Below are positions 45,655 through 56,558 of a stretch of DNA of 64,000 bases, piece by piece. The position numbers and the translations under genes are program-made. This DNA comes from Astropecten irregularis (taxonomy: Eukaryota > Echinodermata > Asteroidea > Paxillosida > Astropectinidae). The notes below the pieces were generated by a model. It saw only the letters and a list, made by a program, of their open reading frames with translations. It searched no databases and had not been told where the DNA came from. The DNA lies in the NCBI GenBank assembly GCA_963971285.1, contig OZ020258.1, positions 10,498,614 to 10,562,613 of the forward strand. The letters run 5' to 3'. Within the stretch, counting starts at the first letter, position 1. Every line of letters begins with the position of its first letter.

Positions 45655-46650
45655 ATGATTAGAGAGGAGAGGGGTTGGAGGGGGAGATGGTTGGAGAGAG
45701 AATGCCTTTGTAGATTAGGGAGGGTGCCACTGGGTTGTAGGAGGGGTGTCGCTTGTAGGCTGTCATTTGGTGATAATCAGGAGAGAGTGGCACTGGGTGG
45801 CAATTCGGAGAGGGTGTCACCCAGTGTCACCGGGTAGTGGGTATATTGGCATGGAGTGGAAGGGGATAGTGTCTACTACATTACAGAGAAGGTATAATTG
45901 AGAGGTACTGTGTTGGGTATGGGTGTCACTGGGTTGAGGGGTGTCTCTTAGATAAGGGAGGGTGTCATTATAGGTGGTAGGGGATAGTGTATATTAAGTA
46001 TAGGTTGGATAGGCCCTACCACTGGGTGTTGGGTAGCTTGCTGTGGGTATCACTGGGTTAAGGGGTGTCTTTTGTAGTTAAGGGAGGGTGCCATTAGGTG
46101 GTAGGGGAAACTGTATAAAGTATAGGTTGGAGCATGGAGGTAGAGAGACACCCTACCACTGGGTGTTAGGTAGCTGTGGGTGTCACTGGGTTGAAGCATG
46201 AAGCATTTGGGTGTCGCATGTAGAAGGGAGGGTGTCATTGGGTGTCGGGTAGGCTCAACTGGTGTCACGATAGTGATGGTGTTACCGTGGTACATGCGTG
46301 GGCAGGAGACGGTCAGCTTTCATCGGTACTGGGTATTGGGGTGTCACTGGGTGGAAGGGAATGGTCCTTTGAGTCTTGATAGAAGATATGTCTCTTGGTG
46401 TTGGGTGGAAATGAGCATCCCTGGTACTGATTGTGCTACGTTTGACGGTTGGGTATCCTCTCACTCTTCAATTTGGGCGAGTGTCACTGTGTGGTATAGG
46501 GAATGGTGTCTATAGGGTGTATGTGGGAGCACGGAGTAAGATTCCTTACTGATTCATGGTAGAAGAGATGTCCCTGGGTGCTTGGTAGAACTTGAAGTGG
46601 GTGTCACAGTCATGTTGAGAATGGAAAGCTTCCACTCGTGTTGGGGAAGG
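45655..46650 (+). repeat. GGGTGTCACTGGG degenerate repeat region
   Basis: About 1 kb of G/T-rich sequence in which GGGTGTCACTGGGT, GGGAGGGTGTCATT and GGTGGTAGGGGA recur. Larger blocks repeat about every 130 bp (45916, 46044, 46172). Open frames reflect the repeat. Confidence 0.8.
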
Positions 46651-47194
46651 GTCTCACTAGTCGGGAAGCATGTGTCCGCAATTGAGAAGTGGTGCACGTC
46701 TAACCCTTGCTCTGTAATGCATCATTCGATGTTTGCCCCCGTAATTAATCCCAGTAAAACGCGAGGGGCACACCTGCTTTGCCCTCTGGCCTCATTTTTT
46801 TGTTCCAGTCAAGAGTGCCAGTCATAACAGTCCAGCAATTCTGACCCTTCTCTCTGTCTGTCCCCAGAGGAAGTTACGGTTCAATCACATCCGCTATTTT
46901 GGTCTGGGTCGTAAATCATAGGACGTAGAAGAAAGACAGTCTAAAGACTAGAGACAAGTTCCCAGTGCCCTGTCATATGCCGATTCACCTGCGAGTCCTG
47001 CTACCGATTAAGAAAATGCGATGAGATCGGGGGAGGGTCGTTGAAGTCACTCAGGGAGTTTGTCCTAGGATTCAGACAAGCTTGTGGCTTTCAGAATGGA
47101 GGTCAGGCAGCTTGTTTCATTACTAGTACTGCGAGGAAGTTCCAATAATGTTTATTGGCCGGTAACTTTTGATTCTTCGGTACAATGCTTTGCT
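46651..47194. other. Intergenic, no gene seen
   Basis: Nothing recognised. Confidence 0.4.
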
Positions 47195-47824
47195 CAGTGT
47201 TGGAGTGGAGTCTTCAGATCCGAGTACAGAGTACTCCAAGTACTTCAACTTCAAGGTCCGAGTACTGGGCCGAGTCCGAGTACATTGCTGTCGAGTGCAA
47301 GTCCTAAGTATCGAGTCCGAGTTTATTCAAGGTCGAGTATCGGGCCGAGTCCGAGTACCAAAGTCCGAGTCCACGTCCGGAGTACAGTACCAACGCTCAG
47401 TGCAAAAAAATACATTTCCCATTTTGTTTCACAAAGATGCTTTTAATTGGATGTTGATCATGTTGTGCAACTCTTCTCAGAAATGAATGTTTTTCAAACC
47501 TTTCAAATGACACTGTGCTACTTACTCCATTCGATACTAAACTCCCGATGATCTTCATACTCCTATTGTATTAATTATCGGAAGTCGGAATCATTATAAA
47601 CCGTGAAATTAAACAAAAATGAAATTTGCACTAAATGGTCAAGTACTCCCAAAATGTGAGTACATGGAATCGAGTACGGGCCAAGTACATTTATTTCCGA
47701 GTACCGTTTTTATCGAGTACGGGCCAAGTACATTTTATTTTCGAGTACTTTTAATCGAGTACGGGCCGATTATTTGTCTGTACTCGAGTTGTACTTGAGT
47801 ACGAGTACGAGTACTCCAACACTG
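47195..47824. mobile_element. CAGTGTTGGAGT element with GAGTAC repeats
   Basis: 630 bp. Ends CAGTGTTGGAGT and ACTCCAACACTG. Both flanks are filled with CGAGTAC/GAGTCCGAG words (for example CGAGTACGGGCCAAGTAC three times at 47670-47760). The CA...TG ends resemble hAT elements, but no 8-bp target duplication is visible. The AT-rich centre has no coding capacity. Confidence 0.75.
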
Positions 47825-49710
47825 ACACTGCCAAGCTTGGAGAAGAAGAAGAAAGTAGTCTGAGATTGGCAAATGACTTTGATTCGTGTGAAGCATGATA
47901 ATATGGAGGTTTATGTTTTAAAATAGTTTGATATATTTTGGATCGACCGAAGACAGTGTAAGTTGCAGGCCAGTCCGCTGGGGCCAATTTTACGCCGCTC
48001 GGCTTGAAACTGTTTGGTTTACCTCATGTGTGTTTTAATAGTAACTGACATCCGTGTGCTTGGCATACTGTATAAGATTGACATCACTGCCTTCACTGGT
48101 ATAACAATGCCTCTACTGACTGATTTTAGCGGTTGTGGGTTTATGGAACGAATCTATCCCGCAGGTTCACGTCAGACTTGGTTGGTGCGTGCGGGAAATA
48201 AGTTTCGAAACAGTCAAAGAGAGGAGAAAGTTTTGCTACTCTTGACGTTTTATATTGATCTTTTGCCAAGCGTCTCAAGACGGTGGTGTACCGTGTAATC
48301 GCGGCGGCTTACCGCATTAATATGCGCTCGATAGGCACCGTGCTCGTGTGCATGTACCCACCGCGGGGTCTGGCCGGCCGGGCGGGGTCTGGGTCGAGGA
48401 CTAGACGGCTGGACTCTGCCGTGGCGATGTCTGACGTCCAGCCGGCTACTAGGCTGCTAAGGGCTGTCACTACACTTCGCAGAAAACCTCCCTGCCGTGT
48501 TGCCCTGTCAGACCTAACCTGTCAAATCTATTAGATGATGAGATCCAACTCCACTCAGTTTTTTTCAACATCTTGTTCGTTCACTTCACAGTCATTACTA
48601 AAAAAAAAAACCAATCTCAAACCGAGCCAGCTGCGCGTGTAGAAAAATCTGATAACTCGCTTTAATTTTTTTTTTCCTTGCAAGATTGAATTCTGCGTAA
48701 AAGAAGCTGCTAGCAGCTCGCATCGCTGGCTTGTCTCATTTCTCCGGGGGCGGACGGAACACTGGCGACTTCTCCGCCACCTTTTCAAGCCGGTCTTTAT
48801 ACGACGGGAAACAATAAATAAATAGAAGGAGTTCCCTCCGGCGATTATAATTCGAGGAATGCATCTTGCCCTGCCTCCATCCTCCATCCTCCTCGCTTCC
48901 ACTCTGCTTCACCGCCATCATCATCCTCCCATCATTTGCATCAACACATCTCTAGAGAGTCTCTCTCATCTCCCCTCTCCCCCTTGGTGACTCCGTTTCC
49001 TATTTCTCGGAATCCTCCCGCTTTCATCCTCTAAATAACCAGCATCTTTCCTTCCACCCCTCCCCCTTCTCCCTTGAGCAAGACGGGGGATTTGGGTTCG
49101 GAGACGGCGAGGCCAGCCCTGGCCCTATTACACGACGGGCCTGGACTGATTGTATTTTTAAAACACGGGTGGTTCTGAGAATCGGTAAATTGCATTTCGG
49201 ATGATGAAAAAAAAAAACCTCTGCCGGCGGTTCGGTGATGGAGCTAGGCAGGGAGGGAGAGAGTTATTATTAACTGGACTGGATAATGCAGTTAGCGGGA
49301 AGGTTGTCATGGACGGTGGGGGCTTACGGCTTGTATAACGGTGCCGTTTGACTCAGACTCCTGGTCATTAGCGATTAAGTCAACCGGGCGTGATATTGGA
49401 AATTGACACGAAATTTCCCTGTCAATAGAAAAAAAAAATGAAATCCAGCGCTCACGGAGTCGCATCATAATTTCTTTCACTGCCCCGTGTTCATGCATCT
49501 TCACCCGGGTCAGTAAATACGCGAGACCCGCTCGATAATGTGATGTTTCACCGGACTTTTTTCCTCCTATCATTTAATCAGTGAGTAAAGATAACACACC
49601 GCCTAATCTTGTACATCACTATTTGATTTTCTACGAAGATGGATCGTCATGATAATTCTAAGAATGGAAGAGACCCACTCTTGCTGCTGTTTTTGGTTCA
49701 AAGCACTTCG
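47825..49710. other. Intergenic, CG- and CT-rich blocks
   Basis: 48280-48480 is CG-rich and 48850-49080 strongly CT-rich. Either could be part of a gene's 5' region, but no exon was recognised. Confidence 0.4.
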
Positions 49711-49988
49711 ATTAAGTCGATCACCCTGCGAAAGGTGTTTAGTGAGAAAGGGCGTCAATTGGGACGTTGGAAATTAAGATAATGGGAGACTTTGGAGAAC
49801 CGGTCTTCAAGTCAACAGCGCACGCGCACGCACAACAGCGCAGGCGCAAAACAAAGCGCGCATGCTCACAATTGCGTGCGCGTGCGCTGTTGACTTGAAG
49901 ACCGGTTCTTAAAAGTCTCCCATTGAGTCGAACACCCTGCGAAAGGTGTTTAGTGACAAGTGGACGTTGGAAATTAAGATAATTGGGA
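49711..49988. repeat. Short tandem duplication with a foldback at the junction
   Basis: ATTAAGTCGATCACCCTGCG...GGAAATTAAGATAAT (49711-49783) is repeated as ATTGAGTCGAACACCCTGCG...GGAAATTAAGATAATT (49922-49985). The 138-bp foldback separates the two. Confidence 0.85.
49784..49921 (-). mobile_element. 138-bp GGGAGACTTTGG foldback, copy 2
   Basis: Same length and ends as copy 1 at 2197, opposite orientation, flanked by AT on both sides (49782-49783, 49922-49923). Inverted repeats GGGAGACTTTGGAGAACCGG / CCGGTTCTTAAAAGTCTCCC carry two differences. The CG-rich core GCGCACGCGCACGCACAACA pairs with its far side. Confidence 0.88.
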
Positions 49989-50149
49989 TGTAACGCCATG
50001 AATGTGGTCCAATATTTGGAATGTGGTGGCAGTCTAGTAGATGGTGATGACCTGTGACCGTGTACTGTACTTGATGCGTGTGCATGGTATATTCTGGTTC
50101 GGTCCCAGCAGGGTGTTATTAGGGATGACAAGGGGCATCTGTTCTGGAT

Positions 50150-50860
50150 GTGATTGACTTGCTGCTTCAGGTCACTGCCTTCCGATATATCCCTGTTTAC
50201 TGCTGCATCGGTTGTCCTCGATCGCTGCAAAGTGCCCTTGGTCACTGCCCTAGCCTCTGGTCATTGCCTTGGTGCATGTCTTGAAGGCTTGGTGCTCCTG
50301 GCCATTGCCTTGGTGTTATTTTTGGCCGTTGCATTGGAGCTACTGACATTTCTTTGATGTCCATGGTCATTGCCTCGGTGTCGCTGGTCATTGCCTCAGT
50401 GCCGCTGGTCATTGACTCCGTGCTGCCTCCTGGCCATTGCCTTGTAACGTCTTGGTGCTCTTCCTCTATACCTCTTCTCTGATTGCCCCAGTCACCGTTT
50501 TCATGCCCCTTGCCATTGCCTTGGTGCCCCAGTCATTGTCTTGGTACCCTGTAGCCCTATGGTAGCCCTAACCATTGTATTGGAGACCCTGGTCAATGCC
50601 TTGGTGCCCCTGGTCACTGCCTTGGTGCCCCTGGTTATTGCCTTGGAGCCCGTGGTCACTACCTTGGTGCCCCTGGTCACTACCTTGGTACCCTTGGCCA
50701 CGCCATTGCCCTGATGCTATACTGTCATTGCCATGATGTCCATGACCATTGCCTTGGCACCGCTCGTCACTGCCTATAGATGGCTTGCCCCCCCCCCCCA
50801 ATGGTGCCCCGCTGATCGTTGCCTGGGAGCCCGCTGCCATTCATGCCCCAGAAAATTTCA
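50150..50860 (+). repeat. 21-bp GGTGCCCCTGGTCATTGCC array 1
   Basis: Irregular copies of GGTGCCCCTGGTCATTGCCTT with many variants (GGTGTCGCTGGTCATTGCC and others). It is the most diverged of three arrays of this unit in the window. Confidence 0.85.
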
Positions 50861-51412
50861 TATGCACCAGTGTTGCAGGTTTTCAGATGGGCTGAAGTAT
50901 TCTTCGTACTGCCATGGAGGTGGTGGCGCCCTCTTAAGTCAGGGTTGGGTTGCACTTTTGTCGCCTTTCTGATCCTCCTGCACTTTCTATACAATGATTT
51001 CTTTTGGTACTTACCTATTCGTGTGCTCACCTGCCTCTGATCAGAGCGTTCAAGTTCTAGGAATCTAGCTCTAACTTGCCTTATAGGTCGCTGATAATGT
51101 GGAACCTTTTCATTTCATTTGGCCATTTTCTAAGAAATTTGGCAGATGGGTAGGTACAGTACGTTAATATTGTTTGTATTCCAAGATGGCTACTTTGATT
51201 ATCATCGGCTGTTCGTTTGTTGCGAACGGGAGGAAAGAAAAGAAAAAGAATTGAATTATCAGCGAAGCGGTTTTTTTGTTTGCCCGTTCCCAGAAAAAAT
51301 AACAAATTAGTACACATGCACACACGTGTTATCCACGGGTGGGGGTGAGGGAGGAGGGGGATATGGGTTGGGGGGGGGGGGGGGGTATGCTCGACGTCTT
51401 TGGCCCCTGCAT
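50861..51412. other. Intergenic, no gene seen
   Basis: Ends in a G16 run (51370-51385). Nothing recognised. Confidence 0.4.
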
Positions 51413-51485
51413 CTGCCTTGGTATTTTTCGCCCATGAATCTGCAAATTTCTTTTGACAAAAACCAAAGTAAGATATCAACCTTTA
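51413..51485 (+). mobile_element. TTAA element fragment, right end
   Basis: GCCCATGAATCTG...TTTCTTTTGACAAAAACC and CAAAGTAAGATATCAACC plus TTTAA. The rest of the element is missing. Confidence 0.75.
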
Positions 51486-52211
51486 AGAAAATCATGATCA
51501 TGCATTTGAACTTTTCAACCAGTGACACTTTGCCCACTTTCGGTGATGATGAGTAACCATTGTCCACAATGTTTGATTTGTAAATAAACTGTGCTGGGAA
51601 AACTGGAGAAAGAGTGAGAGAGGGGGGGGGGGGTGAGGTGGGGGGGGGGGTGGTTATAGAAAAATGAGGTAAAGTGAGTCGAGGAACCCCGTGACCCCGC
51701 ATCGACCGGTTAGCGAACTTTGTTTGACGATTCAGGGAAATCTTGATCATGCGTGCAGTGAACGGGCCTGCTGCAGTGCGATGTACAGACGCGGTGACTC
51801 TACACTGGCTTAATCATTGTGATTGATCATATCAATATTATAAAGTCTCTAATTATTTATAGCCCAATTGTGTCACCCCTGGCTCCCGCTGACTGGCTTT
51901 TTTGAGGGGTAACCTCTCTTGTGTTTAGGTCATGTAACATCGTCTGAACCCGCATGATGTCAATTTCTCGGTATTCTCGGTGTTAGTGTTAATATGGGTG
52001 ATTGCACGTAGCTTAAAGCCATATAACGGGTCAGCGAATTGATTCTCGGTCAAGCGCTAATTTTGACGCCAATTTTGGTCTCTCCTTGAAATAAGGAACT
52101 TTTCATGATTTACGAGTGTCTGTGAGGGCGCCATTCGAGATTATTTTGATTAAATACAAGAAAAACAACGGTGACGAGAATGTGACCACAGTCTTTGGTA
52201 ATGACTTTGTT
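51486..52211. other. Intergenic, no gene seen
   Basis: Two G runs at about 51622-51650. Nothing else recognised. Confidence 0.4.
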
Positions 52212-52581
52212 TTAAAGGTAGTATCATACTTTGGTAAAAAAGCAAAACAGAAATGTTCACAGATTTACGTATAACTTACAGGGTATGAAGATGGTGGTGG
52301 CAGAAACATACCGTTACAATTTTTCCGCCTGAAATTGTGTATATTTACCCAGAAATTAGATAAACAACGACCATAAATCTTTTTGATCTTTTGAAAAAGA
52401 TCAAAAATAAAAGAGAAAAGACTTAAGAAATACCGTGGCTGTTTTTCACTGTTTTCTCAAAAAGTGGGCACCGTATGGGACTGAAATTTTCACAGATGAC
52501 TGTTACTGTATCTTCCTTGATATTTTTTGCCCATGAATCTGTATTTCTTTGATAAAAACCAAAGTTTGATATTAGCTTTAA
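52212..52581 (+). mobile_element. TTAA element, type A
   Basis: TTAA at both ends. Left end AAAGGTAGTATCATACTTTG, right end CAAAGTTTGATATTAGCTTT. The centre is GATCTTTTGAAAAAGATC. Confidence 0.88.
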
Positions 52582-52972
52582 TGCGCTTCCGCGGACCGTT
52601 GACACTCGGATGAACCACGGTCTAGTCTCCCAAAGTGCAAAACTTGTCATCGCAGAGTAAGTTTTTTATAAGAAGCTGTCATGGCTCTAAGTAAGAACAA
52701 GTAGTGACTCGGAATAAAACCTATAAAGAAAGCTTAGCGAATTTCTTAGCACGAATCAAACTACCTCGCACTGTCCCTTGAATCAGTGACGTCACAGTTT
52801 TCACTCATGAATATGGACATCCAAATTTGCATAAAACAAAAACTCACGGACTACTCACTTCGACTTAGGCTGTGCAAAATCGAGGCCAGCAGTTACTATG
52901 GTATTGTGACACTGAAGAGTCGCTCTTGTGCAATATATCTTTTACATAATGCTACCCCCAGCATAGAAACCC
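52582..52972. other. Intergenic, no gene seen
   Basis: A TGACGTCA lies at 52787-52794. No gene recognised. Confidence 0.4.
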
Positions 52973-53097
52973 AGGGCCTGTTTGTTTAACACGCAGGATC
53001 TCATATTTAGGGATCCACGTCCTATGCAGGACTACGCTAAAATGGGATCCGGATCCGCAAGATTCGTGATCCTGTGTGCATTAAACAAACAGGCCCT
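52973..53097. mobile_element. AGGGCCTGTTTGTTTAA foldback
   Basis: 125 bp. Ends AGGGCCTGTTTGTTTAAC and TTAAACAAACAGGCCCT. ACGCAGGATC/GATCCTGTGTG and GGGATCC words pair inside. A micro-hairpin begins at its last two bases. Confidence 0.85.
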
Positions 53098-53139
53098 CAG
53101 ACCATGGAGCTAGGTCTCTTCCTAGCTCCATGCTCAGAC
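53096..53139. repeat. Micro-hairpin with 7-bp direct repeats (8)
   Basis: CTCAGAC is repeated exactly at 53096-53102 and 53133-53139 around 30 bp: CATGGAGCTAGG, loop TCTCTT, CCTAGCTCCATG, a perfect 12-bp stem. Confidence 0.85.
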
Positions 53140-53351
53140 TGAGAAGCATGTTCAAGACAACCGACTACTCCTTGTGGAGGTGTCTGAGCGTGAAAATGTT
53201 AGTTTTCGGCCCAGCGTCACCCAATACACACCGTACTTTGGCTGGTCTCTGGTGTACTCAGTAGAACAAAACGCCATCGTCACCATTATGTGTCTAAATA
53301 GCTCCCCACATGAGAAAGCAGGAGACTGTTTTCCCCAAACCTGCAAAGTTC

Positions 53352-53568
53352 CGTTTTGAAAAGGACTCAAACCAGGCTTGAGGCTAGGCTTGGGACTTAT
53401 TCCGCTACCGTCATTATTTTGAGGTCCACAAAACGAAACGAAGGGATTGGGCCACATGATGAAGCCGAAAAAAGGCTCCGGCTTCGCCATGTATCTCAAA
53501 CCCTTCATTTCATTTAGGACACTAAATGGCGATAGCAGAATCATCCCAAGCCTCATTTCGTAAAGGCC
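53352..53568. mobile_element. Imperfect foldback, relative of the GGCGTTTACG family
   Basis: Left arm GGCTTGGGACTTATTCCGCT and right arm AGCAGAATCATCCCAAGCC are inverted repeats, as are ACCGTCATT and AATGGCGAT. The right terminus CATTTCGTAAAGGCC resembles the end of the GGCGTTTACGAAACGGAG elements. The centre holds AAGCCGAAAAAAGGCTCCGG. Confidence 0.6.
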
Positions 53569-55051
53569 ATATCTTAAGAGGACCATCCTGGCCTCACGAC
53601 CATCTCTTCATTTGTGCATGCCATTTAACCTTTACGAGCGACTTCGTATAAAAAAAAAAACGATTTCAGTTTCTGCATCGCGAACCCCTTTAAAACCGTC
53701 GTCATTCGCGCATGCGCACATTCCGCAACCCTGGGCCGTCCTATCCGCTTAGTGTATATGCTACGTGAAGTGGATATGACCGAATTAACCCCGCACTCGG
53801 TACGGCTATAATATACGAAGCGAGTGTGTGCGTGTGTCGTCCTAATATCATTTAATGCGCTGCAAAGGCTGATGACATTTTCTCGGAAACGCATGTGTAG
53901 TACCACCATCTGTGCGCCCGTAGCGAACATAACACGCTATATACATAATTATCATACACGTTACCCGACCTACCTATCTATACCAGCGACGCAATTTCAT
54001 TGCACGCGATGAATCATTTCTTTATTTTTAAGTAAACATCCCATATTTTCTTTATATATATATATACCTATATGTATGTTTATACAGTTGATATGCAGTG
54101 TAAATTATTAATTAGCTTGGCTAAATAATGTTTGCACAATTTAGTGCAGCTTTTTCAAAATAACACAATGTATCGTAGCATCCATGGAATGGGTTTTTCA
54201 TGCTTCTATAAAGCAGTACACTTAATACATAATTGTAGTCCCGTTACGTACTAGGCTTATTAACGGATAGGGAGGCCGCTTTTCGTATGTCAGCGAAGGT
54301 TTTGGCAACCATGGTACTTAGGGCGACATTTTGGAGTGCGCATTAACGTCCTAGCTACCTTTTTAAAGACATATTTTTCATGTCCAAATTTAAATATAAG
54401 ACAGAGAATACTCTCAATATGAACATATGTCAATTTCAAGTTCATTGGTTTGAATGATGTTTAGAAATAGATATGTAAAGTTTCGTGTACGACCTTATGG
54501 CAATGTCACCCTATAACGCAATATATATTTATGAAAGCCCGATCCAATGAAAATCTGCTACCTTTTCAGTAAATTATCCATCAAGGGCTTTATAATTACA
54601 GTCACTATTCCATCTTTATAGGATGTATACACAACGTGTAAAACATTATTATGTGGTTAATAATGACATGTGCATTTGCAACGTATCTCGTTGACCGACG
54701 CGACGCGGAAATGAAATTTGTCACTTGCTTTAGTCAGATGTTGAGGATAGTTTTACAGCTCGAGATTGGATCGAAACGGTTTAGTTGGCCCCCGTGTGCC
54801 ATCTGTGCACGAGACCGTGAGCGCATTGCCCCCTAATAGTAATACTGACCCCCGGGTGAACTGCTGCATGGTTCTTCTCGGAAATTCTGTCGCGGTTCGA
54901 TTTTTGTCTTTTGTAATCCTCAATTCCTCTTTTTTATGAAACAGTTTGTATAAAACGGCTCTGGGTTCACTGTGCACTGGTTGTGTGTTTCTTTATAAGA
55001 TGCAGCCCATAGGCTGTCTTGCTAAATGGCCAATATCTCCACCAAACGTAC
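53569..55051. other. Intergenic with NRF1-like site
   Basis: No repeat family recognised. A CG patch with an exact NRF1 motif lies at 53680-53760 and a (TA)n run near 54053. No exon assigned. Confidence 0.4.
53707..53718. promoter_or_regulatory. Candidate NRF1 site
   Basis: CGCGCATGCGCA fits YGCGCAYGCGCR exactly. NRF1 sites are common in housekeeping promoters; no gene start was identified here. Confidence 0.4.
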
Positions 55052-55426
55052 TTAAAGGTAGTATCATACTTTGGTGAGAAACCAAAACAGAAATGTTCGC
55101 AGATTTACTTTTAACTTTCAGGGTATGAAGGTGGTGCTGGTACTCGGAAACCTACCGTTAATGTTTTTCCGCCTGAAATGCTGTATTTATCCAGAAATTA
55201 GTAAAACAACGACGGAAAATCTTTTTGATCTTTTAAAAGATCAAAAATAAAAGAGAAAAGACTAAAGAAATACTGTGGCTGTTTTTCACGATGTTCTCAA
55301 ACAGTGGGCACCGTATGGGACTGAAATTTTCACAGATGACTGTTACTGTATCTGTCTTGATATTTGTGCCCATGAATCTGTCCTTCTTTGACAATTACAA
55401 AAACCAAAGTATGATACTATCTTTAA
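55052..55426 (+). mobile_element. TTAA element, type A
   Basis: TTAA at both ends and intact 20-bp termini. It has a small insertion (TTACAA) before the right inverted repeat. Confidence 0.9.
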
Positions 55427-55843
55427 AGAGGGCCTCTAATTGTGAAGAAAATGAGTTAAAAATCACTGCCTCGGTTACCACGAAACTCGTTCTGAAATGT
55501 GTCTGCAATGCCCAAGGTGATCAAGCCACACAAAAGCTGTGCTTATATGTCTTTTTTTTTAAAGATAATTATCCCAACCGATTTTTTTTAGAAACACACT
55601 TCTAGAAAAGAGTTCCATTGTGTGCCCCCCCCCCCCCCCCCCCCAAAAAAACAAACTTCCTGGCTTTATACGTTACCTCCACCATGCAAAGCTTCAAATC
55701 CTATACTTGTCTGAAGTTGTCTCTGAATTCATTTGATTGGTCGTTTTGCAGCGATGTACGGCCAATCATAGGGCGCCATTTTGGCGAGTTCCATGATGAC
55801 GTTTCACTGGTCTAGTCGGCCAATGGCCAATCCACAATCCATG
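55427..55843. other. Intergenic, no gene seen
   Basis: A C20 run at 55625-55644. No gene recognised. Confidence 0.4.
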
Positions 55844-56083
55844 GGCGTTTACGAAGCAGAGGCTCAGGCTCAGGCTTGAGCTCTGACATCGATATGCTGA
55901 AAATTAAGGTTGTGGTTTTTCATTGAAGTTGAAGCTCTGTTTCCCTTATCAAACTTCGAGAATCTAGGCCTACTTCAGAATCGCAGCCAAAAGCCTCTAT
56001 TTTTATACCCGTTATTTCAGAATGGAATCGCGAAATGGAGCCGGAGCCTGAGACAGAGCCTGATTCTCCGTTTCGTAAACGCC
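55844..56083. mobile_element. GGCGTTTACGAAACGGAGG element, complete
   Basis: 240 bp. Ends GGCGTTTACGAAGCAGAGGC and CTCCGTTTCGTAAACGCC. Inner GGCTCAGGCTCAGGC and GCCTGAGACAGAGCC also pair. Its partner at 42187 lacks the right end. Confidence 0.85.
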
Positions 56084-56163
56084 ATATGACTCAGAAAATG
56101 AAACTGGTTTCTGGTCACGACCGCCACAAACGCATGCATCCCAGTTGTTGTTATACATGTATC

Positions 56164-56320
56164 CAGTAGTGTAGACACGTCCTCAGACCTGGGGGGGTTG
56201 ATCTTGTATCTGGGTCTTGCTTCCATATACGTGTGTGCACAAAATAATTTTTTATATATATAAAAAGTGAAAACCTGGGGGGGTTGCAACCCCCCTAACC
56301 CCCCGTGATCTACGCCCATG
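56164..56320. mobile_element. hAT-like short element with 8-bp target duplication
   Basis: 157 bp. CATGTATC is repeated exactly at 56156-56163 and 56321-56328. Ends CAGTAGTGTAGACACG and CGTGATCTACGCCCATG are imperfect inverted repeats. Inner CCTGGGGGGGTTG and CAACCCCCCTAACCCCCC are C/G-run rich, like the nested element at 12829. Confidence 0.88.
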
Positions 56321-56558
56321 CATGTATCAATCAGTCAGATATCCCCCGAGGGCGTCAGGGTACCCGACCAAAGTTAACGCGTTAATATCGGTTCGTGTGA
56401 CTCGACCGTGAGCGCGGTCTTTCCACCGCCGAGAAACTGACTGGTCCACCGCGGGTCGATCGTGCCCAGGGTTCTCATAAGTAGCCAGTAGCTTCATGGC
56501 TAATCATGCTTTAATAGGCCGGCCATAGCACGCATTATTTTTGGTCCCAAGCTAGAAG

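Noticed and set aside
49739..50245. 168-codon minus-strand frame
   Set aside because: It crosses the 138-bp foldback and part of the 21-bp array and has no domain.
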